DNA from: an uncultured Prevotella sp.
Lineage (GTDB): Bacteria; Bacteroidota; Bacteroidia; Bacteroidales; Bacteroidaceae
Assembly: GCA_900541335.1 (NCBI GenBank)
Contig: UQJC01000009.1
Location: forward strand, 1 to 51,123
Direction of reading: 5' to 3'
DNA length: 51,123 nucleotides
Positions within the stretch are counted from its first letter, which is position 1. Every line of letters starts with the position of its first letter. The notes beneath the pieces were generated by a model. The model was given only the letters and a program-made list of their open reading frames with translations, had not been told where the DNA came from and did no database searches. A program made the translations under genes and the position numbers. This document shows positions 1 to 8,160 of the stretch, piece by piece.

Positions 1-2
1 AC

Positions 3-1853
3 GTTGTGGCTGGTATCCGTACGCCACAGCAGATTACGCTCGAAGGCTCACGCCGTTGGGCAGAACTTCAGGGTATTTCTGAAGAAGATCGTAAAGCAAA
101 CTATCCTTCTATGGAAGAGGCTATGCCCGAGATTTATCGTCAATTAGATGCCATCCAGACGAAGCTCGAAGAGCACTACCACGATATGCAGGATATGGAG
201 TTTACCGTTCAAGAAGGTAAACTTTGGTTCCTCCAAACGCGTAACGGTAAGCGTACGGGTGCTGCGATGGTAAAGATTGCGATGGACTTGCTTCGTCAAG
301 GTATGATTGACGAGAAGACGGCTATCCAGCGCTGCGAACCGCAGAAGCTCGACGAACTTCTCCACCCCGTATTCAGCAAGGAAGCTTTGGCTAAGGCTAA
401 GGAATTGACTCGCGGTCTTCCTGCCAGCCCCGGTGCTGCATGTGGTCAAATCGTATTCTTCGCTGACGACGCTGCTAAGTGGCACGAAGACGGTCACAAG
501 ATTGTAATGGTTCGTATCGAAACTTCTCCTGAAGACCTCGCTGGTATGGCTGTAGCAGAAGGTATCCTCACGGCTCGTGGTGGTATGACTTCTCACGCTG
601 CTGTAGTTGCTCGTGGTATGGGTAAGTGCTGTGTCAGCGGTGCTGGTGCGATCAACGTGGACTACAAGAACCGAACGGTTGAAATCGACGGAGAAGTATT
701 GCACGAAGGTGATTACATCTCATTGAACGGTACAAATGGTCGTGTATATAAGGGCGAAATCAAGACTCAGGCTGCTGAGCTCTCTGGTGACTTCGCTGCT
801 TTGATGGATCTCTGCGCTAAGTATACGCGTCTCCAGGTTCGTACGAACGCTGATACGCCGCACGATGCAAAGGTTGCACGTGACTTCGGTGCTGTAGGTA
901 TCGGTCTTTGCCGTACGGAGCACATGTTCTTCGACGCTGAGAAGATTGTTGCTATGCGTGAAATGATTCTCGCAGAAGACGTAGAAGGTCGTAAGAAGGC
1001 ACTCGCTAAGCTCCTCCCCTACCAGAAGGAAGACTTCAAGGGTATCTTCCGCGCAATGGACGGCTATCCTGTAAACGTACGTTTGCTCGATCCTCCTCTC
1101 CACGAGTTTGTTCCGCACGATACGAAGGGTCAGGAAGAAATGGCTCAGGCAATGGGCGTAACGGTTGAGTACATCCGTCAGCGTGTAGACAGCCTCTGCG
1201 AACACAACCCGATGTTGGGTCACCGTGGTTGCCGTCTCGGTAACACGTATCCCGAAATCACGCAGATGCAGACTCGCGCCATCCTTTCTGCCGCCATCGA
1301 CTTGAAGCGTGAAGGTTTGGATCCCCATCCCGAAATCATGGTGCCCCTTACAGGTATCCTTTATGAGTTCGAAGCTCAAGAAAAGGTTATTCGCGATGAA
1401 GCTGCTGCCCTTTTTGCAGAAGAAGGTATTGAGATTCCCTTCAAGGTAGGTACGATGATTGAAATTCCTCGTGCAGCTCTTACAGCAGATCGCATTGCTT
1501 CACGTGCGGAATACTTTAGCTTCGGTACAAATGACTTGACGCAGATGACTTTCGGCTATTCTCGTGACGATATTGCAAACTTCCTCCCCGTTTACCTCGA
1601 TAAGAAGATCTTGAAAGTGGATCCCTTCCAGGTACTCGATCAAAACGGTGTTGGTCAGCTTGTAGAAATGGCTGTTAATAAGGGCCGCTCTCAGCGTCCT
1701 GACTTGAAGTGTGGTATCTGCGGTGAGCATGGTGGTGAGCCCTCATCCGTTAAGTTCTGCCACAAAGTTGGCTTAAATTACGTTAGCTGTTCTCCCTTCC
1801 GCGTGCCCATCGCTCGTCTCGCCGCGGCCCAAGCCAGCGTGGAAGAAATGTAA
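3..1853 (+). CDS. ppdK: Pyruvate phosphate dikinase, C-terminal part (5' end outside window)
   Basis: Interconverts pyruvate, ATP and phosphate with phosphoenolpyruvate, AMP and pyrophosphate in the cytosol. The frame is open from the first bases, so the gene starts upstream; the visible 616 or so residues are the last two thirds of a family of about 900. Seen: the end of the ATP-grasp domain (LWFLQTRNGKRT), the phosphohistidine swivel motif GGMTSHAAVVARGMGK with the catalytic His, and the PEP/pyruvate barrel with GLCRTEHMF, GHRGCRLG, FSFGTNDLTQMTFGYSRDD and CGICGEHGG. This pattern separates it from PEP synthase and from PTS enzyme I. Codon use is strongly biased, as in a highly expressed gene. 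A strong hairpin follows. The intact motifs suggest an active enzyme. Confidence 0.97.
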   Translation, partial: VVAGIRTPQQITLEGSRRWAELQGISEEDRKANYPSMEEAMPEIYRQLDAIQTKLEEHYHDMQDMEFTVQEGKLWFLQTRNGKRTGAAMVKIAMDLLRQGMIDEKTAIQRCEPQKLDELLHPVFSKEALAKAKELTRGLPASPGAACGQIVFFADDAAKWHEDGHKIVMVRIETSPEDLAGMAVAEGILTARGGMTSHAAVVARGMGKCCVSGAGAINVDYKNRTVEIDGEVLHEGDYISLNGTNGRVYKGEIKTQAAELSGDFAALMDLCAKYTRLQVRTNADTPHDAKVARDFGAVGIGLCRTEHMFFDAEKIVAMREMILAEDVEGRKKALAKLLPYQKEDFKGIFRAMDGYPVNVRLLDPPLHEFVPHDTKGQEEMAQAMGVTVEYIRQRVDSLCEHNPMLGHRGCRLGNTYPEITQMQTRAILSAAIDLKREGLDPHPEIMVPLTGILYEFEAQEKVIRDEAAALFAEEGIEIPFKVGTMIEIPRAALTADRIASRAEYFSFGTNDLTQMTFGYSRDDIANFLPVYLDKKILKVDPFQVLDQNGVGQLVEMAVNKGRSQRPDLKCGICGEHGGEPSSVKFCHKVGLNYVSCSPFRVPIARLAAAQASVEEM

Positions 1854-1882
1854 TTATCTATCAGATAGATAATTAGCAAACT

Positions 1883-1934
1883 ATAATAAGAGGTGGAAAT
1901 CGTTGATTACTCAATGGTTTTCACCTCTTATTAT
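1883..1934. terminator. Terminator hairpin between ppdK and the catA-like gene
   Basis: Inverted repeat with 13-bp perfect arms at 1883-1895 and 1922-1934 (ATAATAAGAGGTG and its complement). It lies between converging genes, ppdK on plus and the acetyltransferase on minus, and can serve both directions. Confidence 0.8.
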
Positions 1935-1962
1935 TGGACAAATACATTGTATATTCAGGTAT

Positions 1963-2589
1963 TTATTTTGACAGATTGTTGATTTCTGATTGTATTCCAT
2001 CTAGAAAACGAGAAGCGTGCGCTCCATCCATTTGGGTATGATGGAATTGAAAGGAAACGGTGAGCGTGGTCTTGAAGAAGCCGTGTTTGTATTTTCCCCA
2101 GATTAGAAAAGGATTGTTGAATATACCGCTATACATGCCTACTGCACCATCAATTTCATATTGTGTCAGAGCAGAGGTGCCAATCACCATGCTGTTTGTC
2201 AAATCATGATTGACGCAACTGTCTGCGACCTTTTGGGTCAGCTGAAGATAGTTTTGATTGAACAAGGAGAGGTCCTCAGAGAAAGGAATGTCACAAGAAC
2301 TGACTTCTCCTTCTTTGTTGGCTACAATGGTATTTACGGCTATGCTGTCGTATTGCATCAGTTTGCCACCGACGGGAAGCAGATAAAACTCCTTGATGCG
2401 ACAGGCTGCCTTGCCGATACAGTAACACATGAGCATATTGAATTTCAGTCCTCTTTTCTTACTGACTTGAACGAGACGGGCCACATGGAGCATTTTAAAG
2501 AATGTCACCATGGGCATGGGTGCGTTTATCCACATTTCGAATGCGAATGCTCTGCTAGTTTCTAGTGGGTTTACTTCTTTCATCATCAC
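1963..2589 (-). CDS. CatA-like (chloramphenicol acetyltransferase family) acetyltransferase
   Basis: A 208-residue protein of the trimeric type A chloramphenicol acetyltransferase fold, which uses acetyl-CoA to acetylate a hydroxyl group. The C-terminal motif FQFHHTQMDGAHASRFL matches the family signature HHxxxDGxH, whose first conserved His is the general base, and the length fits the usual 210-220. The N-terminal block MPMVTFFKMLHVARLV also resembles the family. Three ATG codons are in tandem at the 5' end; any could be used. A -7 element TACTTTTG (minus strand, 2610-2603) lies just upstream, without a clear -33. Many Bacteroidales homologues are not proven to acetylate chloramphenicol, so drug resistance is only a possibility. 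The AraC regulator gene lies immediately upstream on the same strand. Confidence 0.82.
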   Translation of the reverse strand: MMMKEVNPLETSRAFAFEMWINAPMPMVTFFKMLHVARLVQVSKKRGLKFNMLMCYCIGKAACRIKEFYLLPVGGKLMQYDSIAVNTIVANKEGEVSSCDIPFSEDLSLFNQNYLQLTQKVADSCVNHDLTNSMVIGTSALTQYEIDGAVGMYSGIFNNPFLIWGKYKHGFFKTTLTVSFQFHHTQMDGAHASRFLDGIQSEINNLSK

Positions 2590-2647
2590 TGCTTTTGGGG
2601 TGCAAAAGTAGTGATAGCATCCCGTCTGTGATAGAACAAAAGGGACA

Positions 2648-3469
2648 TTAAACGGGATGGGTGAATAAGTCTGAGTATGGACTTGTCATTTCAAGAAGTG
2701 ACCTGGGAGTATATCCACAGTGCTTTTTAAATTCGCGAATATAGTGCGATTGGTCTGCATATCCGCTAGCTAATGCGATTTGTGCATGGTTTATTCCTGT
2801 ACTTTTCTGATGCTGTAAGAAAGACAATGCTTTTTGCAGCCGAACGATATGCGTGTATTCTTTGGGGCCCATGCCTACAAACGTCTTGAACTCTCTCTCA
2901 AACTGTTTCCTGCTGAGACAAGCCATGGATGATAATTCGTTTACAGAAACTTGTGGAGTCTTCAGAATCTGGGCAAGAGGTTCGTTTATTCTTTGAAATT
3001 TATATTCAGTACCCATACGCATAGTAGAAGCCTGTGAAAGCAGCCACCTTTCGATGTACTGAATGCACAGATTGTTGTCTTCGCAGTCTAAAATCCGTTT
3101 GGATAATTCAATCAAGCTCTTATTCTCAATATCAAATCCGGATACCTCCTGATTATAGAAGGAAATGGTAGGTATATTCAAGAACAAATTCAAGGTATGT
3201 GATTGAAAGACAACAACAATCATTTCAGTATGGCCATTTGCATAGATGTGGGATGAGAAATTGACTTGTCCGCTGATAGTGAGGGTGTCTTGCCATATTC
3301 CCAATTCAGGTATAAGCAATGGAGTCTTTTTGTGAAATATGATTTGCGGACAGCCAATAGGAAAAGTAAAGGTATTTAAAATCTGGTCGCTTTTAAATAC
3401 CCAATAGTATCTAATGTATGGCTGCAATGCCTGGCATGGTTTGTAAAAATGAAAGGTGTCTTGAATCAT
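2648..3469 (-). CDS. AraC family transcriptional regulator
   Basis: A 273-residue regulator. Residues about 1-160 form a ligand or effector domain that begins with the pattern PCQALQPYIRYYWVFKS, typical of the DUF6597-type N-terminus of many Bacteroidota AraC proteins. Residues about 165-265 hold the double helix-turn-helix: LSSMACLSRKQFEREFK is the first and ALASGYADQSHYIREFKKHCG, the most conserved part of the family, is the second. It lies 59 bp upstream of the CatA-like gene on the same strand and may control it; this is inferred from position only. The roughly 100-bp gap before its start would hold its promoter, but no clear element was seen there. The effector is unknown. Confidence 0.9.
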   Translation of the reverse strand: MIQDTFHFYKPCQALQPYIRYYWVFKSDQILNTFTFPIGCPQIIFHKKTPLLIPELGIWQDTLTISGQVNFSSHIYANGHTEMIVVVFQSHTLNLFLNIPTISFYNQEVSGFDIENKSLIELSKRILDCEDNNLCIQYIERWLLSQASTMRMGTEYKFQRINEPLAQILKTPQVSVNELSSMACLSRKQFEREFKTFVGMGPKEYTHIVRLQKALSFLQHQKSTGINHAQIALASGYADQSHYIREFKKHCGYTPRSLLEMTSPYSDLFTHPV

Positions 3470-3565
3470 TTCATATATAACAGCTTAGGATGGTCATGGG
3501 ATTAAAAAATAGAAAAGGTTATCTATGGTGAATAATCCTTTTCCTTGAATGACTTAACCATATCC

Positions 3566-3865
3566 TTAAACGGATAAGGGGCCATGAGGTACTTCCGATT
3601 GGCAGACTGCAATGATGGGTTCACCCAGTGCATCTTCAATGGCCATCAACTTATCGAGGCTAAAGTTGTAAGTACCTCGCATCCATCTGCTGATTTCGGA
3701 CTCTTTCTTTCCCAGACGCAGTGCAAGGTCTTTCTGTTTCAGACCTTTCGCTTTCAGTATCTCGTGTATTCTGTCCACGATTTTGAAAGACAAATCGACC
3801 ATGTGCCTGATTTTTGGATTCACCTTCCGGCGTCTCGCTTCGATGGGATTGCTCTTTTTCATCAT
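3566..3865 (-). CDS. XRE-type helix-turn-helix regulator, last gene of the AbiL-like cluster
   Basis: A 99-residue protein with one Cro/C1-type domain at about residues 27-85: GLKQKDLALRLGKKESEISRWMRGTYNFSLDKLMAIEDALG, with the Q-K-D-L-A start of helix 2 and the S-E-I-S-R-W recognition helix. Short regulators of this kind accompany toxin-antitoxin and abortive-infection genes, where they repress the operon or act as antitoxins. It starts 11 bp after the stop of the preceding gene and is the fourth member of a minus-strand series with the AAA ATPase and RloB genes. Its target is not known; autoregulation is an inference. Confidence 0.85.
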   Translation of the reverse strand: MMKKSNPIEARRRKVNPKIRHMVDLSFKIVDRIHEILKAKGLKQKDLALRLGKKESEISRWMRGTYNFSLDKLMAIEDALGEPIIAVCQSEVPHGPLSV

Positions 3866-3876
3866 TTAGGTAAGAT

Positions 3877-4263
3877 TTATTTTATTATTTGTTCAATCCG
3901 GCTGATTATTTCAGGAGCGTGCATCAAGGGCTCGCAATCGTTCATTTCGAAGACGGTTCCGTCGGCAAAGATACAGAACAATTTTGCTTCTTTGTACTTC
4001 AATGTGCAACAGGGTTGTTTGTTGTCTTTTTCCTCCCAATAAACATGGAGTTGCTTGTGCTGTTCTATTTCATGAGAAAGATAGATGGGTCTTCTCAGAT
4101 ATTCTGCCAGCATCGTCCGGATCTCCACGAATTTCTGCAACAAACGAAAGAAGTGGATTGCCTTGAATATTTCCGAGTAATTGGCAATTTCATTCGCTAC
4201 CGGTGTGTATTTACATGAGCGGATGGCATAATCAATCGCCTGTGCCCGTTTGGTGGTATCCAT
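3877..4263 (-). CDS. Unrecognised 128-residue protein in the AbiL-like cluster
   Basis: No family was recognised. The start at 4263 (MDTTKRAQAIDYA) is preferred because it gives a 32-bp overlap with the end of rloB and removes an implausible N-terminus; a longer frame runs from 4320. The sequence is a mixed alpha/beta pattern without signal peptide or membrane segment: helices from residues about 5 to 60, then strands (QLHVYWEE, TLKYKEAKLFCIFADGTVFEM) and a final helix. It is tightly packed between rloB and the XRE gene, so it is likely co-transcribed and functionally tied to them, perhaps as a regulator, antitoxin or accessory factor. That is inference from position. Confidence 0.65.
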   Translation of the reverse strand: MDTTKRAQAIDYAIRSCKYTPVANEIANYSEIFKAIHFFRLLQKFVEIRTMLAEYLRRPIYLSHEIEQHKQLHVYWEEKDNKQPCCTLKYKEAKLFCIFADGTVFEMNDCEPLMHAPEIISRIEQIIK

Positions 4264-4771
4264 CAAGATATTTCTCACGGAAGAACTGATTCTTCTGATA
4301 GTACCTGGCGGTTTTGTCATAACCGGGTAGAACTTTCTCTACAGCCGGGCGCAATGCTTCGTAGGTTTCGTAATTCGTACGGGCAAAACGGTCGGCCAGA
4401 TGGTACAGAAACCAAAGTTCGATGCAGGGATGGCTTTCGATAAAGATAACTCCCTGCTTCTTGTATTTTTCTTTAGTTGCCAGATAGAGGTTGTATTGCT
4501 CCTTGTTGTTGACTAGCGTGTCCGTATCAATGACCAGGAACAACGCATCTGCCCGTTCCTGCGGCTTCTTCTTCAATTCCTTGTCAATCAGTTTCAGATT
4601 CTGCTTGTAGGAACTCCGGCTATTCTTGGGTACCTCAGGTACCATGGAGAAGCGGAACCGGTTGTTTGTTCTCAATCCGTCAAAGTAGAACCATTCCGTA
4701 AAGCCTTCCCCGTAGATTTTGATTGTATATTCCAATGGTCTCATCTGTTCCATACCTTCCCTTTTAGTCAT
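4232..4771 (-). CDS. rloB: RloB-like protein (Toprim/OLD-type nuclease partner, AbiLii-like)
   Basis: A 179-residue RloB family protein. Seen: YGEGFTEWFYFDGL, matching the family's acidic EGxxTExxYF motif; ALFLVIDTDT with the DxD pair; and ESHPCIELWFLYHLAD, the SxPCxExWFLxH signature. These acidic motifs are Toprim-like and are thought to bind metal, so a nuclease role is expected but unproven. Its ATG overlaps the stop of the upstream ATPase gene by 8 bp, which indicates translational coupling. Paired AAA ATPase plus RloB genes are known from restriction loci and from lactococcal AbiL abortive infection. Alternative starts at the next two Met codons would shorten it slightly. Confidence 0.87.
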   Translation of the reverse strand: MTKREGMEQMRPLEYTIKIYGEGFTEWFYFDGLRTNNRFRFSMVPEVPKNSRSSYKQNLKLIDKELKKKPQERADALFLVIDTDTLVNNKEQYNLYLATKEKYKKQGVIFIESHPCIELWFLYHLADRFARTNYETYEALRPAVEKVLPGYDKTARYYQKNQFFREKYLDGYHQTGTGD

Positions 4772-6044
4772 TCATAAAAATGCTGCCCATATTGGGCTTG
4801 GCGCCGAGTTTGCCTGCACGGTAAGCATTCAGGATGGACACTTCCTTATGCAGACCGAAATCCTTGGCACGATAGACTTCCGTAGCGCCCGACTGGTTCT
4901 TATTGGCAAAATACACCATATCCCTGCGGATGTACTCCTCGTCCAGCAACATGAGGTTGTGGGTGGAAAAGATGAGCTGCCCCCTTTCAGAGTTGACCAG
5001 GAAGGTTTTCAGGATGTGGGTGAACAGGTCGTAGTGCAACGAACTGTCCAGTTCATCGCATACCAGGATCTGCTGGTTCTTCACCATGGTATAAAGCAAG
5101 GCCGAGAGTCCGTACATGCGGTTGGTTCCGTCCGACTCATCCATATTTGATAAATCTCCGGTATAGAAAGGAGTCTGGTGGGTGAAAAACAGTTCCTGCT
5201 TGGCCAGGTTGTCGGTCTGCGGTTCAGGCAAATGGAGAACATGCGCAATCTGTCTGACTTTTTCGAGTGTTTCTGCTGCCACTTCTCCTTTTTCTTCCTT
5301 GATATATAAGTCCGAAATGTTGAAGTCTGCCTTGTTCAGCATTTCACAGATAAACTTTTTACTCTCGCTGTCCAGACGTACCACATCGTTGGCAAACTGT
5401 TCCAAATCCATCCGGTTGTCGAGCATGGGTAGGATCGTTCTTTCCAGATATGCGCACAGATTGTCGAACAGCGCATTCCTTTCCACATTGGCATTCATGT
5501 AGGTGGCCAGCACACTCATATTGGGCAGGCAGTTGGATTCCACGAAAAGCTTTTGCGTAGCCGTCAGCTTCAGCAAGGGTCCGAAAGAGATGGTGGAGTT
5601 GCCTTTTTCTTCTATCCATTTGCGTTCAAAGAACAGAGCACGGCGGCTGTTGGGATAGAAATAAAGTTCCTCCTTGTAGATTCTCACTCCGTCCATTTCC
5701 ACAAAATACTCATAGCGGATGTCGCCGATATAAAATATCAGCGTAAAAGAGGAGCGCTGGTTTCGGCTGTCCGCATCCATCAGGAAAGGTGTCAGTCCCG
5801 TACCTGAAGTGCTTTTGCGCGGACGATTCAACAAAACGTAATAAACCAGCCACACTAAGGCTTTCAGCAGATTGCTCTTTCCGGAGGCATTCGGGCCATA
5901 AATCACTCCCAATTTGGATATGCGTACATTCTTGATTTTTACCACCGCATATTCTTCATAGGTCTTGTCAGCCGAGGCTGTAAAGTCCAATGTCTGTTCT
6001 TCCCTTATTGAGAGGTAGTTTTTGACTTTAAATTGTAGAATCAT
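4764..6044 (-). CDS. AAA family ATPase, RloA/AbiLi-like
   Basis: A 426-residue SMC/ABC-like AAA ATPase. The N-terminus (MILQFKVKNYLSIREEQTLDF) is typical of OLD/AAA_21 ATPases. Walker A is GVIYGPNASGKSNLLKAL near residue 50. A signature-like GDLSNMDESDGTNRMYGL precedes Walker B in ILVCDELDSSLH near residue 335, followed by the H-loop (LIFSTHNLMLLDEE). It probably hydrolyses ATP to sense phage infection or control the partner RloB protein, as proposed for AbiL-type systems. It is the first gene of a four-gene minus-strand cluster. A perfect -7 element, TATATTTG on the minus strand at 6084-6077, sits 33 bp upstream; the -33 box is poor. Confidence 0.9.
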   Translation of the reverse strand: MILQFKVKNYLSIREEQTLDFTASADKTYEEYAVVKIKNVRISKLGVIYGPNASGKSNLLKALVWLVYYVLLNRPRKSTSGTGLTPFLMDADSRNQRSSFTLIFYIGDIRYEYFVEMDGVRIYKEELYFYPNSRRALFFERKWIEEKGNSTISFGPLLKLTATQKLFVESNCLPNMSVLATYMNANVERNALFDNLCAYLERTILPMLDNRMDLEQFANDVVRLDSESKKFICEMLNKADFNISDLYIKEEKGEVAAETLEKVRQIAHVLHLPEPQTDNLAKQELFFTHQTPFYTGDLSNMDESDGTNRMYGLSALLYTMVKNQQILVCDELDSSLHYDLFTHILKTFLVNSERGQLIFSTHNLMLLDEEYIRRDMVYFANKNQSGATEVYRAKDFGLHKEVSILNAYRAGKLGAKPNMGSIFMND

Positions 6045-6076
6045 ATTCTTATAGCGTTATTTTCGTAAGATATTTG

Positions 6077-6084
6077 CAAATATA
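6077..6084 (-). promoter_or_regulatory. -7 promoter element of the AbiL-like cluster
   Basis: TATATTTG on the minus strand matches the Bacteroidetes -7 consensus TAnnTTTG and lies 33 bp before the ATPase start. No matching -33 TTTG is found at 19-21 nt, only TTAG. Confidence 0.4.
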
Positions 6085-6838
6085 GGCATTAAAAAGAAGA
6101 ATGGCTAATCTTATCACTGTTTTTATCCGGCTGGTTGGCGAATTTTTGATGAAAAATGCTGTGATTTGAACTTTAACATCTGCCAAACGCTATTTTACTG
6201 CTGAAAAAGTAGGATGTTTAATGTTTAATGATTAACTTTGTAGGTGATACAAGGCGTGTATTAAACGCTGATAGTTATAATTGAAAGTAGAAGTAATATT
6301 ATTAAACAATCAGTGAGGTAGTGATTGGTAATGTTGCCATCCAGTCATTACGCTTGAAACAAGAAAAAAGACTGTGCTCATTTGTGTGTACACTAAAAAG
6401 GCCACAATTCAGACGAGGTTGCGGTTGAAGTCCATACACTTCACATACACCAGCTATTGTATGGGCTGATATACAGCATTCAATTGCTGCCGTCCACGCT
6501 GCAGTTGTAGAATTCTGAATTTAGGCCGATTTTAGAGCGAAGAGAACGTAAAACGCATACACTATACATACACTAAATCAATAAGTTAGTGATTATCAAA
6601 TGCGTTTTGAGCGGCCCAAGCTGCCGTTGAGGAATAACTCTGAATTAGCTTAATTTTTATATCAGGCTGTAACTCATTGAAATACATGAGTTACAGCCTG
6701 AGTTGTTCTTATACGGTTCGTACACTTGACAACGGAAACCACGCCAAATGTGCGTACTGGCTTACTCCCTGCTTACACTAAAATTGATGTTGCTTACACC
6801 ATCAAAAAAGCCTATGGCAACGTAAAAAAGAAAGGCTT
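6085..6838. other. 754-bp non-coding region upstream of a truncated integrase
   Basis: No gene is seen. The stretch holds six copies of TACACT (6389, 6435, 6558, 6569, 6721, 6774) and two of TACACC (6446, 6795). It also has an inverted repeat AAAACGCAT/ATGCGTTTT (6550-6558, 6600-6608) with a nested CACTAA/TTAGTG pair, two imperfect direct repeats (about 6489-6523 and 6610-6648, both containing GCTGC and ending in CTGAATT) and a strong hairpin at 6662-6701. The layout suits the attachment region of an integrative element with arm-type sites before its integrase. Confidence 0.5.
6662..6701. terminator. Perfect 16-bp hairpin
   Basis: Arms 6662-6677 and 6686-6701 (TCAGGCTGTAACTCAT and complement) with an 8-nt loop. 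There is a T-rich stretch on the left side and only short T runs on the right. It may be a terminator insulating the integrase, or part of the attachment region. Confidence 0.5.
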
Positions 6839-7292
6839 ATGACAACTACATTAAAAGTAATCGTAAGGAAGCCGCGAACGGACGGCCTTTACGCAGTGTA
6901 CATCCGAATCGTACACAACCGGAAACCCGGATACATCAAGACCAACAAGATTGTCGATGCGGATCATATCTCTAAGGAGAATGAACCGACTGACCCTGTC
7001 GTTAATGAGTATTGTTCAATGCTGGTACGACAGTACACAGACCGGCTGAACAGAACCAACACTTCACTTTGGTCTGTCAGTGAAATTATAGAGTATCTTC
7101 TCAAAACGGATGAGGAGGTGTGCTTCTTCAGTGAGTATGCCCGTATGTTCATCCGTCAGATGCGGGCTGACGGACATGAACGCAATGCCAAGAACTATCA
7201 GCTTGCAGTGGCACATCTGGAACGCTATATGGGAACTACACGAGTTATGTTTGGGCATTTGACTGCAGCCGTCCTCAAAAAATGGATCAAAA
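6839..7292 (+). pseudogene. Tyrosine recombinase (site-specific integrase), N-terminal fragment
   Basis: The first 150 or so residues match Bacteroidales tyrosine integrases: an arm-binding domain (MTTTLKVIVRKPRTDGLYAVYIRI, with the residues after IVHNRKPGYIKT) and a SAM-like core-binding domain ending in LTAAVLKKWI. The catalytic domain with its Arg, His and Tyr residues is absent. At a short A-tract near 7287-7294 the sequence passes into a different frame that encodes the end of a TraX-like protein. The frame itself runs on to 7420 through unrelated sequence. This is a deletion scar, and the integrase must be inactive. Confidence 0.85.
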
Positions 7293-7628
7293 AAGGATGG
7301 CATCCTCTGTGGGACTGTCATCCTTTCTATAGCTGGCTTCGCCACTTGGTTGGGTGTGGACTATCAGTGGCGAGGGATTCTGATGATGGTGGTGTTCCAC
7401 CTGCTGAGGAACGTCAGTAGATCTTCTTTTCCCTCCGGTAGAAAGGCGCAACTATTCTGTGCCTTTCCGCTGATGATGCACTATGGGATAGTTGGCGCTT
7501 TGCTGGCATGTCTGGTGATTGCTCGTTATGATGGAAAACGCGGGTTCATCCATGGCAAGGTGGCGAAGTATGCGTTCAATCCGGTGCATTTGCTCTGTTT
7601 AGTAGGATACATCGTTCTCTTTCTATAA
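7293..7628 (+). pseudogene. TraX family membrane protein, C-terminal fragment
   Basis: In the frame starting at 7293 the sequence reads KDGILCGTVILSIAGFATW and then LGVDYQWRGILMMVVFHLLR, MHYGIVGALLACLVIARYDG and KYAFNPVHLLCLVGYIVLF. This matches the C-terminal half of TraX-type acyltransferase-like membrane proteins, with about three membrane segments (Y-x-W-R-G near the start and Y-x-x-x-P-x-H-L at the end). The N-terminal half is missing and replaced by the integrase fragment. A TTG at 7350 could start a 92-residue product, but a functional protein is unlikely. The stop abuts that of the converging ogt gene. Confidence 0.75.
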
Positions 7629-8150
7629 GCCATTCATTCCGGTTTCCAGACAAAGCAGTTGCCGCTTGATTTCCAGACCACCTCCATATCCTGTCAGTTT
7701 ACGATTGCTACCAATCACCCGGTGGCAAGGAGCGATGACGGAGAGAGGATTGGCATTGTTGGCATTGGCTACTGCACGGATGGCAGCAGGTTTTCCGATA
7801 CAGCAAGCCAACTCCTTATAGGTTTGGGTGCTTCCGTAGGGAATCTGTAGTAATTCTTTCCATACACTCCGTTGGAAATCAGTTCCGGAAAGCAGAAGAG
7901 GCATTTGAAATGCAGTTCTCTTTCTTGCAAAGTATTCTTCCAGTTGGGATTGAGCTGTTTCAATCACCTCGCTTGTTCCTTCCAAATAGGTCGCAGAAAG
8001 TCTGGTCTGCAGCCGTTCGTCAATCCGTCGGCCATGTTCAGTTGTTGTGCGCCAGTCACACAGGCAGAGCCTGTTTTCAAAAGAACCCAGCAGCAATACC
8101 CCTATAGGTGAGGCATAAGGCTTGACTATAATCACTCGTTCTGCTCTCAT
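7623..8150 (-). CDS. ogt: Methylated-DNA--protein-cysteine S-methyltransferase
   Basis: A 175-residue suicide repair protein that moves the alkyl group from O6-alkylguanine to its own cysteine. The active site NPLSVIAPCHRVIGSNRKLTG contains the invariant PCHRV, preceded by the helix-turn-helix pattern IPYGSTQTYKELACCIGKP, and followed by GYGGGLEIKRQLLCLE. The start at 8150 (MRAERVIIV) is chosen because it falls 10 bp after the upstream stop; a longer frame begins at 8189. It is the last gene of a minus-strand cluster with DUF4112 and others. Confidence 0.93.
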   Translation of the reverse strand: MRAERVIIVKPYASPIGVLLLGSFENRLCLCDWRTTTEHGRRIDERLQTRLSATYLEGTSEVIETAQSQLEEYFARKRTAFQMPLLLSGTDFQRSVWKELLQIPYGSTQTYKELACCIGKPAAIRAVANANNANPLSVIAPCHRVIGSNRKLTGYGGGLEIKRQLLCLETGMNGL

Positions 8151-8160
8151 ATCCGTTTTG

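Noticed and set aside
144..1379. Open frames on the minus strand within ppdK
   Set aside because: Antisense to a strongly biased, highly conserved gene; products are unlike any protein family.
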